Below, one piece after another: positions 7,659-16,684 of a DNA stretch of 64,000 nt; the stretch's first letter is position 1, and each line of letters opens with the position of its first letter. Under the pieces are notes generated by a model. It saw only the letters and a program-made list of their open reading frames with translations, did not search any database and was not told the origin of the DNA. The translations under genes and the position numbers were made by a program. This DNA is from Bacillus sp. FJAT-50079 (GTDB lineage: Bacteria > Bacillota > Bacilli > Bacillales > Bacillaceae_C): positions 620,001-684,000 of the forward strand of contig NZ_JAGYPD010000001.1 in the NCBI RefSeq assembly GCF_018343515.1. The letters run 5' to 3'.

Positions 7659-10600
7659 TCAAGCTCTCTTTTTTCTCTGAATCAAAATGAATCCAATTCC
7701 ACATAGCATAAACAATGCGCCTATGAACAGTGCATTATAGTAATTTGAGGCAGTATTAGGCAATTTATTATCTTTGACGTTTTCTCTTGGATTAAGATTG
7801 TCATCATTTTCTTTAGATTCTTCAACGTTGTTCTTATCTTTTGGTTCTTCACCAACATTGTTATCCTTAGGTTCCTCGGTATTATTGCCTTTCGGATTTT
7901 CACCATCATTATTATTTTTAGGTTCCTCGTTATCATCATCTTTCGGTTCTTCGCTCAATTCAAAAACAGAGAATGTACTAAAGTGAGTTGTAATAGCAGA
8001 AACTGTCTCATTTTCTGCATCGTAAGTACCTCCAATGCTTTCCCATTCACTTGTTTCTTCATTTAAGTAGAATATGTTTAGGTTATTTGCGTTTGAAGCC
8101 TTTTTAGGGTCGATTTTGAAAGTAAGTGTGATGCCATCTTTAAATGTGCGAATTTGTCCATTATTAATTGAAAAATCATATGTTTTACTTAAACTCTTAT
8201 CCGCCTGTTGAATTTTTGTTATATCAATTGTTATTTCTCCAGACACATCACTAAATACTGTTGCAGGAATTGACAGTTGGACATCGGCATTTGAAATTTG
8301 TAATGTTAGTCCAAGCTCTTTCATTATTTCAACTTGCTCTTTAGAAAGCTTCAATGATTCTGAAGCTAAATCTATCGAAACTTTTCCTTCTTTCTCATTC
8401 ACGGTAAAGCCTTCAGATATCGCAAACAATTCTTTTGCTCTTTCATAAGGAGTCTGTTCATCTGGGTCTTCCGTTTCATCCGGATCTTCCGTGTCGCCAT
8501 ATGTTTTCTTAAATGTTTCCAGCGCATTGTTCAAACGTGTACGCGCTTCATCTGTCGTTGCCTGCTCAGATGGAATCCGAACTGCTTCCGCATTCGCAAG
8601 TGTAATTGCATTGGCTAGCGATGCGAGAGCAAGCTCATAATACTGACCTGCTTGTCCACTATCAACCGCATTTTTGTATGCGGATGTCGCAGTTTGAATC
8701 AATTCGTATAGCTCTTGATTGTTCACTTCGTTAAAATTCAACCGAACATCATGTGTACGATCATCATTTTTTTCAGGTACAACAGTACGCACTTGAGCAT
8801 CTAGTAATTTAGACAAACTGTCAATTTCAAACGTAACTACTCGTGTATCATTGCCTTTGTCTTCACTAACTGTTGCAGCTTCAACGAATTCCTCGTCTAT
8901 TTTCACTTTAAACTCTGACACATTGCTACTACTAGTTATTGTGAAGGATACATGTAAGCCACCTTCATCGTCAGTAGCAACGAGTGCAGGTTTTTCAAAA
9001 TACTGTTCCATTATAGAAAACTCGGCATTACTGCTATGAGCAACTGAAAAGTGGACTTGCTTTGTTTCAGCAGCTTTAAACGTATCGATCGCATTCTGCA
9101 ATGTGGTAGTAGCATTCAAAATTTCTGGCCGTGGTGCTGACAGTTGATCCGCCGTTTCTTGTGCTGTTGCAATTACAGCCTCCAACTGATCAATATAATA
9201 AACGGAATGCTGGCCTACCTCGGTACCTGCTTCCGCTCCCTCGACAAGCATTTGTGCATCAGTGATTAGTTCCTTTAGCTTATCCAAGTATGCTTTATTA
9301 AAGCTGATAAATACCGTTTTACGTTCATCTTCCGGAAGTTCCATTGGATATTGTAGTTTCCATAAACCTTGCCATAATTCATCTGTTTGCAAATAGGTAC
9401 GATTTTGACTTCTAACGGTAGTCGATTGGTATACCTTAATTGTATCTGCATGTTCTCCAGTCAATTCGGATTGGAAAATAGGTGTATTCGTCAAATTAGG
9501 ATTTTTGACAGCGGGCGCTAGACTACTTGTCCAGTTTCCAAAAAATCCGTCTGTTGCCTTTGCTGAAACTTGTCTTATTGAAGCATCAGTTAATATATCG
9601 TCCGTATCATAAAAAGCGAAATGAGCAAATGCTTGATAATAGTCAGGACCGGCCTGCTGCAGCATAACTGCATGAGGACTAATATCTCCAGCATGTGGGG
9701 ATATTTTAGCATCCTTTTCTAAAGAATCCAGCACTATGATTTCAAAATCACGGGCTACCAAGCGCTGCTTATCAAATAGTTCCCAATCCCCTTTAGTATT
9801 TGATTCATTAAACATTGCCATTACTTCTGCTTGGGTTGCCCGTTCATTATCTATCACAGCCTGAGCTTTGACAATTTGTTCTTTTATATCTGTAATCGGA
9901 CCTTTATAACCAACACTCGAACCATAATATTTTTGAGGCAAGTACTCTCCATCAGATACTGGCGTGAGAGTAATGTCAGCTGGTTTTCCCGCCTCACGCT
10001 CGCCAGCATCTGCCTTGCCCTCGATCCATGTAGTAGCTGTTTCAATCCATTGAATTAATCTCGATTTATCTACAGAAATACGGGTTGATTGGAATGTTTT
10101 GATTGCTTGGTTGGCAATTATATAAGCAGCTTCCAAAGTATCCCCTGCTAAGCTTTCCGCAAGTTCTAACTTGCTTTGTAGCGTCGCTTTTGCCCCTATT
10201 GGATATGTTCCGTCATAGTCTCCTTCCACCGCTGATTCAAGCAACGTGTAGCCTTCAGCGATACGGTGCGCAAACAGCTCTTCTGTTATATCGGAAGCTA
10301 TTGGTTCTTCATCATCATCAGAGTTGTCTGGAAGTGTGATATCAGTTACATTTATTTCAAGCTGAGCATTATACCAATGATTGTAAGGTTCAGGAAGCCC
10401 AAAATAGTTTTCTATATCGTTGATATGCATTAAAACATCTTGCTTTTTCCATATATCTTCAATTTCTAATTGAACAACAACATTATCTGGATTTTCAGCA
10501 TCTCGAACAGTATGCTCTGTGTATCCTTCTTTTCCAGTCGCAGTTTCTACATTATCGACTTTCGTAATTACTGCTTTAGTTGCATCCGCATTACGAGATG

Positions 10601-10880
10601 CTAAATATGCAAATGTAACGTAATTTACTTTCGATACTTCATGCTCAAAAACTGCTTTTCCACTTGAGATGATTAGTTTTCCACTATCTTGTACCATAAA
10701 GGAGTTTGCTGCTGATGTTTCTGTAGTACCATCTTTAACATATCGATAGGAAACTTCATATTCTCCATCAGGAATAACTGACCCAACTTCAACTAAAGTA
10801 GCCATAGAATTGGGTGCTGCGATGCCAACTAACAATAATGCAATCGATAACAAAACTATTATTTTATTAAATCGCTTCAA
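7659..10880 (-). CDS. Cell-wall-anchored NEAT-domain (heme/iron) surface protein
   Basis: A 1073-residue exported protein. It has a signal peptide ending near Ala-Pro-Asn-Ser-Met-Ala (residue ~27), then a first NEAT domain (about 29-187: DGEYEVSYRYVKDG, SAANSFMV, KLIISSGKAVFEHEV) ending with Y-N-H-W-Y, the YxxxY pair that binds heme iron in this family. A second, diverged beta domain lies near 375-535 and a third NEAT-like domain near 607-720, where the YxxxY is missing. Helical linkers separate them. A ~50-residue Glu-Pro-Lys/Asn repeat precedes LPNTA (about 1040-1044), a membrane helix and RKKRA: a sortase anchor. A Fur-overlapped promoter ~420 bp upstream fits iron starvation control. No isd transporter or sortase is next to it. 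Confidence 0.88.
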   Translation of the reverse strand: MKRFNKIIVLLSIALLLVGIAAPNSMATLVEVGSVIPDGEYEVSYRYVKDGTTETSAANSFMVQDSGKLIISSGKAVFEHEVSKVNYVTFAYLASRNADATKAVITKVDNVETATGKEGYTEHTVRDAENPDNVVVQLEIEDIWKKQDVLMHINDIENYFGLPEPYNHWYNAQLEINVTDITLPDNSDDDEEPIASDITEELFAHRIAEGYTLLESAVEGDYDGTYPIGAKATLQSKLELAESLAGDTLEAAYIIANQAIKTFQSTRISVDKSRLIQWIETATTWIEGKADAGEREAGKPADITLTPVSDGEYLPQKYYGSSVGYKGPITDIKEQIVKAQAVIDNERATQAEVMAMFNESNTKGDWELFDKQRLVARDFEIIVLDSLEKDAKISPHAGDISPHAVMLQQAGPDYYQAFAHFAFYDTDDILTDASIRQVSAKATDGFFGNWTSSLAPAVKNPNLTNTPIFQSELTGEHADTIKVYQSTTVRSQNRTYLQTDELWQGLWKLQYPMELPEDERKTVFISFNKAYLDKLKELITDAQMLVEGAEAGTEVGQHSVYYIDQLEAVIATAQETADQLSAPRPEILNATTTLQNAIDTFKAAETKQVHFSVAHSSNAEFSIMEQYFEKPALVATDDEGGLHVSFTITSSSNVSEFKVKIDEEFVEAATVSEDKGNDTRVVTFEIDSLSKLLDAQVRTVVPEKNDDRTHDVRLNFNEVNNQELYELIQTATSAYKNAVDSGQAGQYYELALASLANAITLANAEAVRIPSEQATTDEARTRLNNALETFKKTYGDTEDPDETEDPDEQTPYERAKELFAISEGFTVNEKEGKVSIDLASESLKLSKEQVEIMKELGLTLQISNADVQLSIPATVFSDVSGEITIDITKIQQADKSLSKTYDFSINNGQIRTFKDGITLTFKIDPKKASNANNLNIFYLNEETSEWESIGGTYDAENETVSAITTHFSTFSVFELSEEPKDDDNEEPKNNNDGENPKGNNTEEPKDNNVGEEPKDKNNVEESKENDDNLNPRENVKDNKLPNTASNYYNALFIGALFMLCGIGFILIQRKKRA

Positions 10881-11300
10881 AATACATAAACTCCTTTTAT
10901 ATTAAATTTATTTTTGTCTGCATCAAACTCAATATTATATGTCTAACAAATGAAAATACTTCGTCACAACCTTGTTAACAAGCTAATGCTCTTCGTAGAT
11001 CGAAACAACATCAATATTAATAGAGTACTCTCCAAACAAAGTCATGATCATTGTGTTAGATGAGAATCATAACTACCTGCATAAAAAATTTGATGCCCAC
11101 TATGATACTCCTTCTTACCCGCCTATTTGCAACAACAGAAATAATCAATCAGCACAAATGCTCACACCAACTGATCCCTTATTCACTCCTTAAATTTGAT
11201 TTAATATGACATTTTAATTGTAGGCATTCCTCCTTAACTTCTATCGAACATTCCGATCGGAATCGTCATAAATCTTGTAATATTAAGACAATAACCCTAA
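10881..11300 (-). promoter_or_regulatory. Long 5' leader of the NEAT gene
   Basis: The promoter at 11309-11337 predicts about 420 untranslated bases. Within it are three ribosome-site-like words each followed by a short frame on the minus strand (near 11235, 11190 and 11115; the last gives a 14-codon hydrophobic peptide from GTG). A second, weaker Fur-like word TGAGAATCATAACTA is at 11061-11075. The short frames may be leader peptides or remains of a lost gene. Confidence 0.4.
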
Positions 11301-11327
11301 CAATGATAATGATAATCATTATCATTG
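11301..11327 (-). promoter_or_regulatory. Fur box
   Basis: A 27-bp palindrome with perfect 13-bp arms around a central A. Its core, 11305-11323, reads GATAATGATAATCATTATC, identical to the classical 19-bp Fur consensus. It overlaps the spacer and -10 of the promoter on the minus strand, so Fur-Fe would block transcription of the NEAT gene. Confidence 0.9.
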
Positions 11328-11337
11328 AAAGTGTCAA
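11309..11337 (-). promoter_or_regulatory. SigA-type promoter of the NEAT gene
   Basis: On the minus strand TTGACA (11332-11337), a 17-bp spacer and TATCAT (11309-11314). The Fur palindrome covers the -10 and most of the spacer. Confidence 0.75.
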
Positions 11338-11716
11338 TATTTTCTTTAGTTTTACATATTAACCTAGAATCATTGATTTTTATTGATAATTTTTCCTTCG
11401 ATAGGTGTCGCGGGGTAACAAAGTGCGGTGGAGCTCCTCATAGCTCTTTTTACGTATATTTCCAATGACGCAAGATTTTACCTGCCAGTTAAGTACACAA
11501 AAATCCCGTTATTTAAAGCGCTAGCAAATTGTTTGTTTTTTAGACGATCTTGGTGATGAACTGTACGCCGAACCATCACAGAAATGTATAAAACACGACG
11601 GGAAATTGAATCTTTTTCGAGGATCAAGCAAAAGTCTTAATTTACCTCCGGGAAGTCAAATCACGGAATAGTATGTTTAACATCTAAAACAAATACAATT
11701 TAAAAACACAATATAC
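11338..11716. other. Intergenic stretch without a recognised gene
   Basis: No frame with a convincing start and ribosome site. A short GAGCT/AGCTC hairpin followed by TTTTT (11431-11451, plus strand) is the only terminator-like element. Confidence 0.4.
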
Positions 11717-11759
11717 AGTGATAAATATCACAAACAAACACATTATGTTGTGATATTAT
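11717..11759 (+). promoter_or_regulatory. Fnr-dependent promoter of the nrdD operon
   Basis: AGTGATAAATATCACA (11717-11732) matches the Bacillus Fnr half-sites TGTGA-N6-TCACA in nine of ten positions. A -10 TATTAT lies at 11754-11759, which predicts a start site near 11766. The centre of the Fnr site is then at about -41.5, the standard place for a class II activator. Confidence 0.78.
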
Positions 11760-11789
11760 CCAAACTAATGATTGAAAGGAGGGATTCGG

Positions 11790-12041
11790 GTGCAACTACT
11801 CATATTTAAGTCAGCTTTTTGCTCTAAATGTCCTACTGTCGTTCGTTTTTTAGAGCAGCACGCTGTGGATTTTCAACTATTTGATACTGAGATTCGTACT
11901 GATCTCGTTAGCCAATTTCATATTCAATCCGTTCCGACTACAATTTTACTTGATGATCGACAAGTTGAGATACATCGAAGCATAGGAGTAAACCCCCCGG
12001 AATTAATGAAAATAATCCAAACCATTCAAGGAGTGTATTAA
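11790..12041 (+). CDS. Thioredoxin/glutaredoxin-like redoxin of the nrdD operon
   Basis: Small redoxin of about 83 residues with the dithiol motif C-S-K-C near residue 11 and the cis-Pro segment QSVPTTIL. I start it at GTG 11790 because AAAGGAGG (11775-11782) lies seven bases before it; a longer frame would begin inside the ribosome site. It ends 2 bp before nrdD. Some class III ribonucleotide reductases take electrons from a thioredoxin- or NrdH-like protein instead of formate, and the gene order here supports that use. Electron donation to NrdD is inference. Confidence 0.8.
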   Translation: MQLLIFKSAFCSKCPTVVRFLEQHAVDFQLFDTEIRTDLVSQFHIQSVPTTILLDDRQVEIHRSIGVNPPELMKIIQTIQGVY

Positions 12042-12043
12042 CG

Positions 12044-13999
12044 ATGTTTACAAGTTCGGAAGAAATGATTCAAACATTCACTGCAAATAGAGAAGATAAA
12101 AAATCCGATTATTTAAAAAGGGAAAATAGTAATTATGTTTATTCTTTGCCATTATTACGCCATAATCTAAATAATTTAGCAGAGGAAGAATATTTATTTA
12201 CTCACGTTCTTCCCACAAAAATAAAAGAGTTGTATGACGAAGGCATCGTTTATGTTCATGATAAACAGCTTGCGCCATATTGTGTCTCAATTAGTTGTCT
12301 TGATATTGCAACGAAGGGAATTCCTTCTTTAGCAAAAAATATGATCTCTTCAAAGCCAACAAAACGACTGCAAATTTTACTCCGGCATTTTAGTAATGTC
12401 GTAACATTAATTTCACAGCAAGTATCTGGGGCAGTCATGCTTGCCCAGCTATCTACCATTGCCGCCTCTTATTTATATGATGAAGAACTCAATGGCAGAA
12501 ACTACACAGATGACGATTTAAAACAGTTATTTCAAAGTTTTATTTGGGAGTTGAATATGCCCCTTCGTTCCGGAGCTCAAAGCAGTTTTTCTAATATTAC
12601 TTTGGAGTTTGGTAAGCCATCGGAAGAAATAAAAGATGAATACATCATCATAGGAGGAGACGCAAGATTTATTCAATATAAGGAAATACCAAGTGAATAT
12701 TTCGATCGTATCAATCAGGCGATTATTGACGTGATGAGTGAAGGCACGGGCAAAGAGGGAATCCCGTTCACCTTTCCCCTTTTAACGGTACAGATCGATG
12801 ATCATTTCAATTTTAACAATCCATTATTTTGGGAGTTACTAGATAAAATGTACCAATGGGGCGGCGTATATTTTGAAAACTTTAAGAGAAAACCATTCGA
12901 AGATCCTTATTACACACAGTTAAACCCATACTTAGTAGCAAAAGATCCGGAAGTAAGCCGGAGCCTTTGCTGCCGACTACAAATTAATCTCGAAACATTG
13001 TCTAAGGCGGGTGGCGGTGTTTTTGGCTCCTCGACCGGCTCCACTGGTGCCGTTCAAGTATTAAATCTGAATATGAATCGGCTTTTACTCGAATTCGGTC
13101 ACGATCTCACACTATTAAAAAGCAAGCTTCGTGAATATATGGAAGTCATGCAGGAAGCACATATGGCAAAGCGTAACTGGATTGAAAATAATAAAGAGCT
13201 TTACCCTACCTTCTTCTCCTTTAACGAGAATTTAAAAAATTACTTCAATGTTTTCGCTATCACAGGAATGAATGAAGGTTTAATCAATTGTGGTTATCCA
13301 CTTGGGATCAAAGATGTGAATGGGAAGCAATTAGCCCATACATTAATGCAATATATGACAGAAATCGTGAATGAAATGATCGTGCGTGATCAAGTCGCTT
13401 GTGGAATTGAGTACGCACCAGCTGAAAATGCAGCGATTAAACTAGCGAGACATGATTTAAAATGGGCGAAGAAAAATAATCGAGACATTTTCGTACAAGG
13501 GGAAGGAGAAAATCCATATTTAACGAGCGGATGCATGACGCCATTTTCTGAAGATGATTTCTCGGCTCAACTCGAAAATAGTACAGAGTTTCAAGGTTAT
13601 GCAACATCCGGAAGCGTTTTGCATCACTTTTTAGAGGAAAAAATTGCACCTAAACGTTTAGCTCACTATTTAGATCATATTTTTCAAAAGCCAATCAATT
13701 ATATTACGTTGACGCCAACGATCACCTCATGTATGGAATGCGGACAGAAAATAATTGCCGAAGATGCGAAACATATAAAGGATTGCCCGTTATGTAAATC
13801 AACTGATATTGCTACATTCAGCAGGGTTATTGGCTATTTAAAAATGATAGCCCGTAAAAATATTAATGTGGATGAACAAGGCTATTATCAAGGGGAATTT
13901 AATTTTTGGTCAAAGGCTCGAAGACATGACTGGAATGTGCGGCATCGGTTAAAAGCGGATGATTTAAAGGTCAAGAAGGAAGGCTCTTGCTTACAATGA
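12044..13999 (+). CDS. nrdD: Anaerobic (class III) ribonucleoside-triphosphate reductase
   Basis: Oxygen-sensitive glycyl radical enzyme making deoxynucleotides without oxygen; 651 residues. Visible are the active-site region RSLCCRLQIN near residue 306, the C-terminal zinc site CMECGQ...CPLCKS (two CxxC pairs) and RVIGYL, the place of the glycyl radical. The common N-terminal ATP-cone regulatory domain is absent; the protein begins directly with FTSSEEMIQTF, so dATP inhibition may be missing or different. AAGGAG precedes ATG by ten bases. It is the middle gene of redoxin-nrdD-nrdG under an Fnr-type promoter and overlaps nrdG by 4 bp. Confidence 0.9.
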   Translation: MFTSSEEMIQTFTANREDKKSDYLKRENSNYVYSLPLLRHNLNNLAEEEYLFTHVLPTKIKELYDEGIVYVHDKQLAPYCVSISCLDIATKGIPSLAKNMISSKPTKRLQILLRHFSNVVTLISQQVSGAVMLAQLSTIAASYLYDEELNGRNYTDDDLKQLFQSFIWELNMPLRSGAQSSFSNITLEFGKPSEEIKDEYIIIGGDARFIQYKEIPSEYFDRINQAIIDVMSEGTGKEGIPFTFPLLTVQIDDHFNFNNPLFWELLDKMYQWGGVYFENFKRKPFEDPYYTQLNPYLVAKDPEVSRSLCCRLQINLETLSKAGGGVFGSSTGSTGAVQVLNLNMNRLLLEFGHDLTLLKSKLREYMEVMQEAHMAKRNWIENNKELYPTFFSFNENLKNYFNVFAITGMNEGLINCGYPLGIKDVNGKQLAHTLMQYMTEIVNEMIVRDQVACGIEYAPAENAAIKLARHDLKWAKKNNRDIFVQGEGENPYLTSGCMTPFSEDDFSAQLENSTEFQGYATSGSVLHHFLEEKIAPKRLAHYLDHIFQKPINYITLTPTITSCMECGQKIIAEDAKHIKDCPLCKSTDIATFSRVIGYLKMIARKNINVDEQGYYQGEFNFWSKARRHDWNVRHRLKADDLKVKKEGSCLQ

Positions 14000-14649
14000 A
14001 ATTTTATCATTCATTTATTCGAACATTCACAGATGTGCCTAATCATACGACTTTATTAGTGCATTCCTTATCTGGATGTCCTTTACGCTGTTTTGGCTGC
14101 CATAATTATGACGAAATTATTGCCCATACACCCGAACATTATAAAACTGAAAAGGATTTTTATGTATTTTTAAAGAGAAGCGGATTTCTCTTTGATGCTG
14201 TTATGTTTAGTGGCGGGGAATTTTTAATCAATCCAATCGATGAAATCATTAAGTTATGTATGAAAGTACGCAAAATTTTTCCGGGTAAAATCATTATTGC
14301 TACATCTGGTATTTACAATGTAAAAATAAAGAAATTGTACGCACTCGGTCTTGTTGATGGATTCCACATCGATATGAAATTGCCCTACCATATACTTGAT
14401 ATCGTAGAACATAAATCTATTTTTGAAGATGTGATTGGAATTACACCGACAAACCAATTGATTGATAATTTACTAGATAGCATTAACTCTGTGATCAAGC
14501 ACAACTCTCCACTTGATCAAGTACGCACGGTAAAATATCCGATTTTAGCAGCGGAATTTTTTGATGCGATTAAAGAGTATGTGGAGAATCGAAAGCAACA
14601 TTACTCAAGCGATGTTCCGTATTTTTTAAATGATTTTTTATATGTATAG
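13996..14649 (+). CDS. nrdG: Anaerobic ribonucleotide reductase activating enzyme (radical SAM)
   Basis: Activase that uses an iron-sulfur cluster and S-adenosylmethionine to put the glycyl radical on NrdD. The radical-SAM cysteines are seen as C-P-L-R-C-F-G-C (CX3CX2C) near residues 29-36, with the SAM-binding FSGGEF nearby. About 217 residues. Start ATG 13996 overlaps the nrdD stop as ATGA, with AAGGAAGG upstream, so it is translationally coupled; a TTG nine bases earlier is less likely. Confidence 0.88.
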   Translation: MKFYHSFIRTFTDVPNHTTLLVHSLSGCPLRCFGCHNYDEIIAHTPEHYKTEKDFYVFLKRSGFLFDAVMFSGGEFLINPIDEIIKLCMKVRKIFPGKIIIATSGIYNVKIKKLYALGLVDGFHIDMKLPYHILDIVEHKSIFEDVIGITPTNQLIDNLLDSINSVIKHNSPLDQVRTVKYPILAAEFFDAIKEYVENRKQHYSSDVPYFLNDFLYV

Positions 14650-14678
14650 TTTAACTCGAAAAATCTGGATGCAATGAG

Positions 14679-14730
14679 GGCAAGAGTATAATTGATTAGA
14701 AGATCCAATGGTGCTCTTGTCGAAATTTTT
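14679..14730 (+). terminator. Probable terminator after nrdG
   Basis: CAAGAG pairs with CTCTTG across a ~25-base loop and is followed by ATTTTT; about 30 bp after nrdG. Moderate strength. Confidence 0.45.
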
Positions 14731-14855
14731 CAAAGGCAACTTCATAGAGAAGATGATAAACTATGAAGGTGAGCATCTGTCTATAAAGCTCTTCTTCATG
14801 GGGAATGGCAGCTGCGATCGACATGCTTGTAAATATGACCGAGGAGGAGTTTTAC

Positions 14856-15776
14856 ATGAAATACAATGTCATTAAAAATACAGACCTACATGCTTCGAAT
14901 ATGATTATGGGCTGTATGCGCCTGCCCCAGCTTTCACTTGTTGAAATTGAGCATCTCATTCGAACAGCAATGGATGAAGGAATTAATTTCTTTGACCATG
15001 CGGATATTTATGGAAAGGGTCGTTGCGAAGAATTATTTGCTGAAGCAATTCAAATGAACGATGACATCCGCGAGAAAATGATCATTCAAAGCAAATGTGG
15101 CATCCGCTCTGGATATTTTGATTTTTCGAAAGAGCATATTCTCAATTCCGTCGACGGAATTTTAAAACGCCTAAACACAGATTACTTAGATATTTTACTT
15201 CTTCACCGCCCTGATCCATTAATGGAGCCTGAAGAAGTTGCGGAGGCATTCGATCAGTTACATAATAGTGGGAAAGTTAAATATTTTGGCGTGTCCAATC
15301 ATAATCCTGCTCAGATTGAATTATTGCAAAAATACATCTCCCAAAAATTAGTCGTCAATCAGCTTCAGTTTAGCGTTGCACATACACCGATCATCGACTC
15401 GGGCATTACGTTAAATATGGATGTCGACCAATCGATTAATCGCGATAGCAGCGTGCTTGACTATTGCCGTTTGCAAGATATGACGATCCAAGCTTGGTCT
15501 CCATTTCAGAATGGATTCTTTAAAGGACCGTTTCTTGGTGACTTGGAAAACTTCCCTGAATTAAATGAAGTCATTGATGAAATTGCGGAAAAATATGAAG
15601 TAACGAACACAGCCATCGCGACAGCATGGATTACACGCCACCCGGCCAATATTCAAGTCGTGCTTGGAACAACAAACGTGCAACGCTTAAAAGACGCGTG
15701 TAAAGGCTCTGAGCTTCGTCTGACGAGAGAAGAATGGTCCCGAATATATAAAGCCGCTGGAAATATCATTCCTTAA
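14856..15776 (+). CDS. Aldo/keto reductase (YcsN/YdhF-like)
   Basis: NADPH-dependent oxidoreductase of about 306 residues with a TIM-barrel fold. The catalytic tetrad is visible: Asp in FFDHAD, Tyr in DIYGKG, Lys in IQSKCG and His in LLLHRPD. The nucleotide region near the C-terminus shows VVLGTTNVQRL. Start 14856 is preferred over an ATG 51 bases earlier because GGAGGAG lies just upstream. Substrate is not visible. It stands alone between the nrd operon and a convergent terminator. Confidence 0.85.
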   Translation: MKYNVIKNTDLHASNMIMGCMRLPQLSLVEIEHLIRTAMDEGINFFDHADIYGKGRCEELFAEAIQMNDDIREKMIIQSKCGIRSGYFDFSKEHILNSVDGILKRLNTDYLDILLLHRPDPLMEPEEVAEAFDQLHNSGKVKYFGVSNHNPAQIELLQKYISQKLVVNQLQFSVAHTPIIDSGITLNMDVDQSINRDSSVLDYCRLQDMTIQAWSPFQNGFFKGPFLGDLENFPELNEVIDEIAEKYEVTNTAIATAWITRHPANIQVVLGTTNVQRLKDACKGSELRLTREEWSRIYKAAGNIIP

Positions 15777-15858
15777 TTTAGGGGCATTCGAACAGCCGTC
15801 GAGTTACCTTAATGATAAAAGTATGCTATTAATGGGAAATAGATAATTACTTAAGCAT

Positions 15859-15900
15859 AAGGGGCTATTCAAACGTCAATAAAAGTTTGAATAGCCCCTT
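15859..15900. terminator. Bidirectional terminator
   Basis: Perfect 16-bp stem (AAGGGGCTATTCAAAC and complement) with a 10-base loop between convergent genes; short T-rich tails on both sides. Confidence 0.8.
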
Positions 15901-15907
15901 GTTTATG

Positions 15908-16669
15908 TTAATTCATTGTCATTCCGCCTGTCACATTAATCCCTTGCCCTGTCATATAATCAGAGTAGGTTGATGCTAAAAAGATAACGACATTGGCAAT
16001 ATCTTGTGGTGTCGCTGTTCTTCCTAAGGGAACTTGCGAATAGTCCTCATCCTTAATTGCCTCTGCATCTAGTCCCCTTAGTTCACCACCAATTACTCTT
16101 TCAGTTCTTTTCATATCCGTCTCAACGATCCCTGGACATACAGCATTTACATTGATTTGATCTTTGGCAAGTTCCAATGCCATCACTTTCGTAAGTCCTA
16201 ACACCGCGTGTTTGGAAGCGACATAGCTCCCCATTAAACGATAGCCATTTTTCCCGGCTTGTGAGGAAATATTAATAATCTTTCCACCTTCGCCTTGTTC
16301 GATTAACACCTTTGCCACCGACTGACTGCATAGATATACCCCTTTCGCATTCACATCCATGACCCGATCCCAATCTTTTTCTTGAATATTTACGGCATAG
16401 TCCATCGAGGATATTCCTGCATTATTCACCAAAATATCTAATCTGCCAAAATGATTTCTAATCATTTGGACCGTTTCTTCTACTTGATCACTGTTAGCGA
16501 CATCCGCTTTGACATATAGTAAACGTTCATTAGGGCTTTCTTGCTCTGTTCGATCGATGACAGCTACCGATGCTCCGCAATCTATGAACGCTTCGACAAT
16601 CGCCTTTCCGATTCCTTGTGCCCCGCCTGTAACGATCGCGACTTTACCTGTTAAGTCCATGCAATACAT
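15908..16669 (-). CDS. Short-chain dehydrogenase/reductase
   Basis: Classical SDR of 253 residues: nucleotide motif TGGAQGIG at 14-21, NNAG at about 86-89, catalytic Ser in NISSQAG and Y-V-A-S-K (Tyr/Lys pair) near 152-156, and the C-terminal YMTGQGINVTGG. Substrate unknown. It is the last gene of the metQ-aminotransferase-metN-metI run, 15 bp after metI, so it may act on a sulfur-containing or keto-acid product made by the operon; that is inference. Confidence 0.82.
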   Translation of the reverse strand: MYCMDLTGKVAIVTGGAQGIGKAIVEAFIDCGASVAVIDRTEQESPNERLLYVKADVANSDQVEETVQMIRNHFGRLDILVNNAGISSMDYAVNIQEKDWDRVMDVNAKGVYLCSQSVAKVLIEQGEGGKIINISSQAGKNGYRLMGSYVASKHAVLGLTKVMALELAKDQINVNAVCPGIVETDMKRTERVIGGELRGLDAEAIKDEDYSQVPLGRTATPQDIANVVIFLASTYSDYMTGQGINVTGGMTMN

Positions 16670-16684
16670 CTTTATTCCCCTTTT

